From Hungatella sp. UBA3048 (GTDB taxonomy: Bacteria; Bacillota; Clostridia; Lachnospirales; Lachnospiraceae): a DNA stretch of 37,521 bases. Numbering within the stretch: the first letter of the stretch is position 1; each line of letters opens with the position of its first letter. Shown here piece by piece: positions 33,950 through 37,521 of the stretch. A program made the translations under genes and the position numbers. Under the pieces are notes generated by a model. It searched no databases. It saw nothing but the letters and a program-made list of their open reading frames with translations, and was not told where the DNA came from. The stretch spans positions 71,743 through 109,263 of the forward strand of contig DFCS01000026.1 of the NCBI GenBank assembly GCA_002367105.1, written 5' to 3'.

Positions 33950-34417
33950 ATGAGAGATGTATATGAAATTTTAAAGGAAAAAGGAGTTACCCTTCCTAAG
34001 CCGCCAGCAAAAGGAGGTGTATATACTCCGGTACAGGAATTCGGAGAGAAGTTCTTATATTGTTCCGGATGCGGACCGGATTTAGGAGATGGAAATAACA
34101 TTACAGGAAAGCTGGGAAAGGATTTAAATGTAGAAGAGGGACAGAAAGCAGCCTATAATTGTATGCTGAATCTGATTTCTAATTTAAATGAAAAGACAGG
34201 GGATTTAAACAGGATTAAGCGTTTTGTCAAAGTTTTGGCATTTGTTAACAGTACTGACGATTTTGGAATGCAGCCACAGGTTGTAAATGGAGGGTCCGAA
34301 TTCATTGCAGAAATATTTGGTAAAGAGGCAGGACTTCCGGCCCGCTCCGCAATCGGAGTGAATACACTTCCAGGTGGGATTGCATGTGAGATCGAAGTGC
34401 TGGTTGAGTTGAAATAA
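33950..34417 (+). CDS. RidA family protein (YjgF/YER057c/UK114)
   Basis: At 155 residues it is longer than canonical RidA (about 128), with an N-terminal extension of some 20 residues. This suggests a Rid subgroup other than RidA proper. The catalytic Arg132 (PARSAIGV) and Glu147 (ACEIEV) keep the canonical 15-residue spacing, so imine/enamine deaminase activity is plausible. RidA proteins hydrolyse 2-aminoacrylate and similar products of PLP dehydratases. It is the last gene before a strong terminator and fits as a clean-up enzyme for the PLP enzyme two genes upstream. Confidence 0.9.
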   Translation: MRDVYEILKEKGVTLPKPPAKGGVYTPVQEFGEKFLYCSGCGPDLGDGNNITGKLGKDLNVEEGQKAAYNCMLNLISNLNEKTGDLNRIKRFVKVLAFVNSTDDFGMQPQVVNGGSEFIAEIFGKEAGLPARSAIGVNTLPGGIACEIEVLVELK

Positions 34418-34431
34418 GACAAGGCTGGAAA

Positions 34432-34475
34432 AATCCCCGGAAGGCCGGTAAATGATACCGGACATTTCGGGGATT
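34432..34475 (+). terminator. Terminator ending the importer/D-amino acid operon
   Basis: AATCCCCG (34432-34439) pairs with CGGGGATT (34468-34475), and inside it CCGGTA (34445-34450) pairs with TACCGG (34456-34461). The compound stem is strong but is followed by AAAAATG rather than T's on the plus strand, so termination efficiency is uncertain. Confidence 0.6.
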
Positions 34476-34621
34476 AAAAATGAAAGTTGGATTAATAAAA
34501 CGAAAATATAATGTATCACTAACGATAATTACAACCTGTAAAAAAACAACGTTCCTTATTATAGTATTAGTAGAAGGTAATAATTGTTTTCTGCTGAAAA
34601 CACGAAAGGGATGGGAAAACT

Positions 34622-34735
34622 ATGAGTAAAAAACTTTATAAAGGGGATTTCCGAAATTACTTTACAGGCTACGGAATCAAAGCAGCTCTTTTCTTATCGG
34701 TTCTTGCCGTATATATCATAGCCAGATTGCTATGA
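34622..34735 (+). CDS. 37-residue single-helix membrane peptide, unknown function
   Basis: A small ORF begins MSKKLYKGDFRNYFTGYG and ends with a hydrophobic helix (about 19-37) rich in Ala, Leu, Ile and Val. The basic and aromatic N-terminus would face the cytoplasm. GAAAGGGATGG lies about 8-15 nt before the ATG, and a perfect 20-bp palindrome follows the stop by 7 nt, as expected for a separate transcription unit. I recognise no family. It could be a small regulatory or stress membrane protein; it is not obviously a toxin. Confidence 0.55.
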   Translation: MSKKLYKGDFRNYFTGYGIKAALFLSVLAVYIIARLL

Positions 34736-34742
34736 ATCAGGA

Positions 34743-34762
34743 ACGCCCCAAATTTGGGGCGT
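34743..34762. terminator. Perfect 20-bp palindrome between convergent genes
   Basis: ACGCCCCAAATTTGGGGCGT is a perfect palindrome lying between the 37-residue ORF (plus) and the channel gene (minus). It may serve as a bidirectional terminator or be a protein-binding site. No T-run follows on either strand. Confidence 0.5.
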
Positions 34763-34797
34763 ATGATGCAAAATGATGATAAACCTGATGCAGCATC

Positions 34798-35424
34798 CTA
34801 ATGGAGGAGGGCTGCCTCTTCGCTGAGATATTTTTTTGCCAAAGGAATGAGGCTTCCTCCAGCCAAATTTCCCGCAGAGATAACCAGAATATACAGGAAT
34901 GCTTTTGCATTCCAGGCATTTCCCATAGTAAAATAAAACATATCTGCAATGCTGTGCTCATAACTGGAAAGAATAAATACCATGACCGGCATGACTAAAG
35001 CTAAATACTTTCCAATCCCGTCTTTTATTGTTTGATAACCAATCACTGCGATGCACATCATAATACCGCACATGACTGCCATGATAAAAGTGCTGAACAG
35101 GGTATCCGCCAGCTTCATATTCACTAGTTCCGTTGTGTGATCAATGAGCTTTAACAGTTTGGTATGTCTGAATACAATCCCAGATCCTGCAGTTCCTATA
35201 AAATTCCCTATGTATACAATCAGTATTGTTAATAAGTAGGACGGCTTTTCGTTAACAATATAACACACCTTTCCTGTGAACAGATTAAATCCAAAGGTAT
35301 AAATGGTAAATAATCCGATTGAAAATAAAAAAGAACCAGCGATATGATTTTCGAGAGTTAAATAAATCACTCCGCCTATACTGATGGCAATCCCGGCTAT
35401 TATCGCGTTAACAAATGTTTTCAT
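34798..35424 (-). CDS. Formate/nitrite transporter (FNT) family channel, short form
   Basis: This 208-residue protein has about six membrane helices and the FNT signatures FNLFTGK, YEHSIADMFYF (central His157) and GNLAGGSL near the end. FNT channels are pentamers that move formate, nitrite, lactate or hydrosulfide with protons. It is clearly shorter than typical FNT proteins (about 250-280 residues), with shortened loops at the N-terminus. AAGGGAGT lies just upstream on the minus strand. No formate or nitrite enzyme gene is adjacent, so the substrate is open; formate is plausible for a fermenter. Confidence 0.82.
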   Translation of the reverse strand: MKTFVNAIIAGIAISIGGVIYLTLENHIAGSFLFSIGLFTIYTFGFNLFTGKVCYIVNEKPSYLLTILIVYIGNFIGTAGSGIVFRHTKLLKLIDHTTELVNMKLADTLFSTFIMAVMCGIMMCIAVIGYQTIKDGIGKYLALVMPVMVFILSSYEHSIADMFYFTMGNAWNAKAFLYILVISAGNLAGGSLIPLAKKYLSEEAALLH

Positions 35425-35468
35425 TGGTGAATACTCCCTTTTCTTTATTTAAAAACTTCTGCCTTACC

Positions 35469-35527
35469 TGCAAAAAGGTCTTTTGCATGGCCACGTCATA
35501 TTATAGCATAAGAAAAGTGGTTTACAA
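35469..35527 (-). promoter_or_regulatory. FNT gene promoter and leader hairpin
   Basis: On the minus strand, TTGTAA (complement of 35522-35527) and a perfect TATAAT (complement of 35500-35505) are 16 bp apart. The short leader holds an inverted repeat TGCAAAA/TTTTGCA (35469-35475 with 35481-35487), which could be an operator or mRNA hairpin. Confidence 0.65.
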
Positions 35528-35599
35528 GAACAATCTCTTTATTGACATAATTTATCAGCCATGCTGATCAGATGGTTTTATGGATAAGAAGAAAAAGTA

Positions 35600-35630
35600 T
35601 AAAAGAGGCCAGCGCCTTCCGGCGCTGACC
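35600..35630 (-). terminator. Terminator after ychF
   Basis: On the minus strand, GGTCAGCGCC and GGCGCTGGCC (complement of 35621-35630 and 35607-35616) form a 10-bp stem with loop GGAA, followed by TCTTTT. It lies about 45 nt after the ychF stop. Confidence 0.88.
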
Positions 35631-35673
35631 AGTATGTTCCGGTCTCTTTAAAGTGACCGCGATTGAATCTTTT

Positions 35674-36771
35674 CTATACATTAAAGCGGAACAGGACAAC
35701 ATCGCCATCCTTAACCACGTATTCCTTGCCTTCCAGACGAACCAGACCTTTTTCTTTCGCTGCGTTGTAGCTTTTGCAATCCAGAAGATCCTGGTAATTT
35801 ACAACCTCTGCGCGGATAAAGCCCCGCTCAAAATCAGAGTGGATCTTACCGGCAGCCTGGGGTGCTTTGGTACCTTCTTTGATGGTCCATGCTCTTGTTT
35901 CAGTAGGGCCGGCAGTTAAGTAGCTGATGAGCCCTAATAAATGATAACTGGCTGCGATCAGTTTTTCTAAGCCGGATTCTGTAAGTCCCAGATCCTCTAA
36001 GAACATCTTTTTCTCATCTTCTTCTAATTCAGCGATTTCCTGTTCGATCTGCGCGCAGATAACAAAAACTTCACTGTTGTTTTCTTCTGCAAATTTACGG
36101 ACCATTCCCACGTAATCATTGGAAGCTCCGTCATCAGCTAAGTCGTCCTCACAGACATTGGCAGCGAAAATCACAGGTTTAAAGGTGAGAAGATTAAGGG
36201 TGGAAATAAATTCTCTTTCATCCTCATCCTCAATTTCTAAGCTTCGTGCCAGATTTCCATCCTCTAAATGGGCTTTGATTCTCTTTAAAATCCCCAGTTC
36301 CTTTGCAAGAGACTTATCATTCATAGCGCCCTTGGTGGACTTGGAGATGCGGCGGTCTAAAATTTCCAAATCGGAAAAGATCAGTTCCAAATCTATGGTT
36401 TCAATATCACGCAGAGGATCTACGCTACCGTCTACATGGATTACATTGGTATCCTCAAAACAGCGTACCACGTGGACGATGGCATCTACTTCACGGATAT
36501 TGGAAAGAAACTGATTGCCCAGACCCTCTCCTTTGGAAGCTCCTTTTACAAGTCCTGCAATATCGACAAATTCGATAACAGCAGGGGTGATTTTTGCGGA
36601 ATCATAAAGGGCGGCCAGCTGGCCTAAGCGCACATCCGGAACAGGAACTACTCCTACATTGGGATCAATGGTACAAAATGGATAGTTCGCAGATTCCGCA
36701 CCGGCCTTTGTAAGAGAATTGAACAAGGTGCTTTTACCTACGTTTGGTAATCCGACAATACCTAATTTCAT
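35674..36771 (-). CDS. ychF: Redox-regulated ATPase YchF (Obg family)
   Basis: YchF is a universal ribosome-associated P-loop protein that prefers ATP over GTP. The 365-residue protein has the Walker A GLPNVGKS (7-14), the switch segment DIAGLVKGASKGEGLGNQF, a helical coiled-coil insertion, an altered base-recognition motif (FAANVCEDD instead of NKxD) that explains the ATP preference, and a C-terminal TGS domain (about 280-365, ending YVVKDGDVVLFRFNV). I chose the ATG at 36771 because AGGAAGG lies 8 nt upstream and the family starts MxLGIVGLPNVGKST; an upstream start would add 11 atypical residues. Confidence 0.96.
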   Translation of the reverse strand: MKLGIVGLPNVGKSTLFNSLTKAGAESANYPFCTIDPNVGVVPVPDVRLGQLAALYDSAKITPAVIEFVDIAGLVKGASKGEGLGNQFLSNIREVDAIVHVVRCFEDTNVIHVDGSVDPLRDIETIDLELIFSDLEILDRRISKSTKGAMNDKSLAKELGILKRIKAHLEDGNLARSLEIEDEDEREFISTLNLLTFKPVIFAANVCEDDLADDGASNDYVGMVRKFAEENNSEVFVICAQIEQEIAELEEDEKKMFLEDLGLTESGLEKLIAASYHLLGLISYLTAGPTETRAWTIKEGTKAPQAAGKIHSDFERGFIRAEVVNYQDLLDCKSYNAAKEKGLVRLEGKEYVVKDGDVVLFRFNV

Positions 36772-36920
36772 AGCAATTACCTTCCTAATATTGTTAATAT
36801 TCATAGTTGATTTTTATCTGCAACTAATATAGAATAGCATATTATCCGTAAAAATAAAAGAGAAAAACACAAGAATCAAAGCTTTGTCGAATTATAGTTG
36901 AATATGTCGGGCGAATCTGT

Positions 36921-36949
36921 TTGATTTTTGTGTTTTCCCGGGGTAAAAT
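36921..36949 (+). promoter_or_regulatory. lgt promoter
   Basis: TTGATT (36921-36926) and TAAAAT (36944-36949) with a 17-bp spacer lie about 28 bp before the lgt ATG, giving a very short leader. Confidence 0.65.
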
Positions 36950-36976
36950 AAAGAAAACATCGAAAGGAGAAGACGA

Positions 36977-37521
36977 ATGGCAAATACGGCAGATATTAGT
37001 TTTGTTCATTTGGGGATTACGATTGACCATTTGCAAAACAGTATCTCAATATTTGGATTCCGCATTGCATTTTACGGGATTATCATTGGGTTTGGAATAT
37101 TAGCAGGTCTCTGGGTTGCGACAAGGGATGCAAAACGCAGGGGGCAGGACCCGGATATTTATCTGGATTTTGTTCTGTATGCAATCATAATTTCTATCAT
37201 GGGAGCCCGAATCTATTATGTTATGTTTGATTGGGACAATTATAAAGATGATCTGCTTCAAATTTTAAATCTCAGGGCAGGAGGATTGGCCATCTATGGA
37301 GGTGTCATAGGGGCCGTTATAACTCTGATTGTTTATGCTAGGGTAAAAAAATTATCATTTTTTTCCTTGGCTGACACTGGATGCCTAGGATTGATAACCG
37401 GGCAGATTATAGGAAGATGGGGAAACTTCTTTAATTGCGAGGCGTTTGGCGGATATACCGACAGCCTGTTTGCTATGAGAATCAGAAGAGCGCTGGTAAA
37501 TGAGAATATGATATCGAAAGA
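36977..37521 (+). CDS. lgt: Prolipoprotein diacylglyceryl transferase (3' end outside window)
   Basis: Lgt attaches diacylglycerol from phosphatidylglycerol to the lipobox cysteine of prelipoproteins. The visible 181 codons give an N-terminal helix (about 24-46) with FRIAFYG, GARIYYV, RAGGLAIYGG and the family signature GRWGNFFNCEAFG (about 150-162), all typical. AAGGAG lies at 36963-36968, 8 nt before the ATG. The reading frame is open to the last base, so only the N-terminal part is present here. It would modify lipoproteins such as the solute-binding protein at 28452. Confidence 0.93.
   Translation, partial: MANTADISFVHLGITIDHLQNSISIFGFRIAFYGIIIGFGILAGLWVATRDAKRRGQDPDIYLDFVLYAIIISIMGARIYYVMFDWDNYKDDLLQILNLRAGGLAIYGGVIGAVITLIVYARVKKLSFFSLADTGCLGLITGQIIGRWGNFFNCEAFGGYTDSLFAMRIRRALVNENMISK

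Overview
The window looks like chromosomal DNA of a strictly anaerobic, low-to-mid GC Firmicute, most likely a Lachnospiraceae / Clostridium cluster XIVa member (Lacrimispora-like). The clues are an oxygen-sensitive class III ribonucleotide reductase, clostridial AGGAGG ribosome binding sites, TTGACA/TATAAT promoters, QueH, gltBD and YesMN-type regulators. This placement is inferred from gene content, not from a search. I see no rRNA, tRNA, insertion sequence, prophage or CRISPR array.

Layout. (1) 1-5500, anaerobic and oxygen-related genes: nrdD with a thioredoxin-like domain fused at its C-terminus, preceded by a tandem ~100-bp repeat; then a two-gene operon of a flavodiiron-type metallo-beta-lactamase-fold (ODP-like) protein and a PAS/HD-GYP protein; then a divergent Rrf2/IscR-like repressor. 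(2) 5570-11300: nadE and an rRNA/tRNA 2'-O-methyltransferase, an NfeD/SPFH membrane pair, and a patatin-like lipase. (3) 11370-15700: argF under a triple ArgR-box promoter, followed without clear breaks by a small membrane protein, birA, mutY and a diacylglycerol-kinase-family gene. (4) 15700-18100: rpoD, queH and an HPr gene, with promoters or terminators between them. (5) 18100-24700: a ~520-bp intergenic region with a strong promoter and a 51-bp tandem leader repeat, then gltB and gltD. (6) 24800-34480: a LytS/YesM-type sensor kinase and YesN-type response regulator, then a solute-binding lipoprotein, two permeases, a PLP-dependent D-threonine aldolase/D-serine dehydratase-like enzyme, an M20 peptidase/deacylase and a RidA-family protein. 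(7) 34600-37521: a 37-residue membrane peptide, a short formate/nitrite-family channel, ychF (both on the minus strand) and the 5' part of lgt.

How the genes work together. The YesMN cluster reads as one uptake-and-degradation unit: sense an extracellular ligand, import it through a CUT1-like ABC importer that lacks its own ATPase, release an amino acid by M20 hydrolysis, act on a D-amino acid with the PLP enzyme and clear reactive enamine/imine with RidA. The ODP-like plus HD-GYP pair looks like an oxygen or redox input to cyclic di-GMP breakdown, beside the oxygen-sensitive nucleotide reductase. The most novel-looking non-coding elements are the two unrelated tandem leader repeats, one before nrdD and one before gltB. 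Each can be drawn with conserved hairpins, and neither matches a riboswitch class I recognise.
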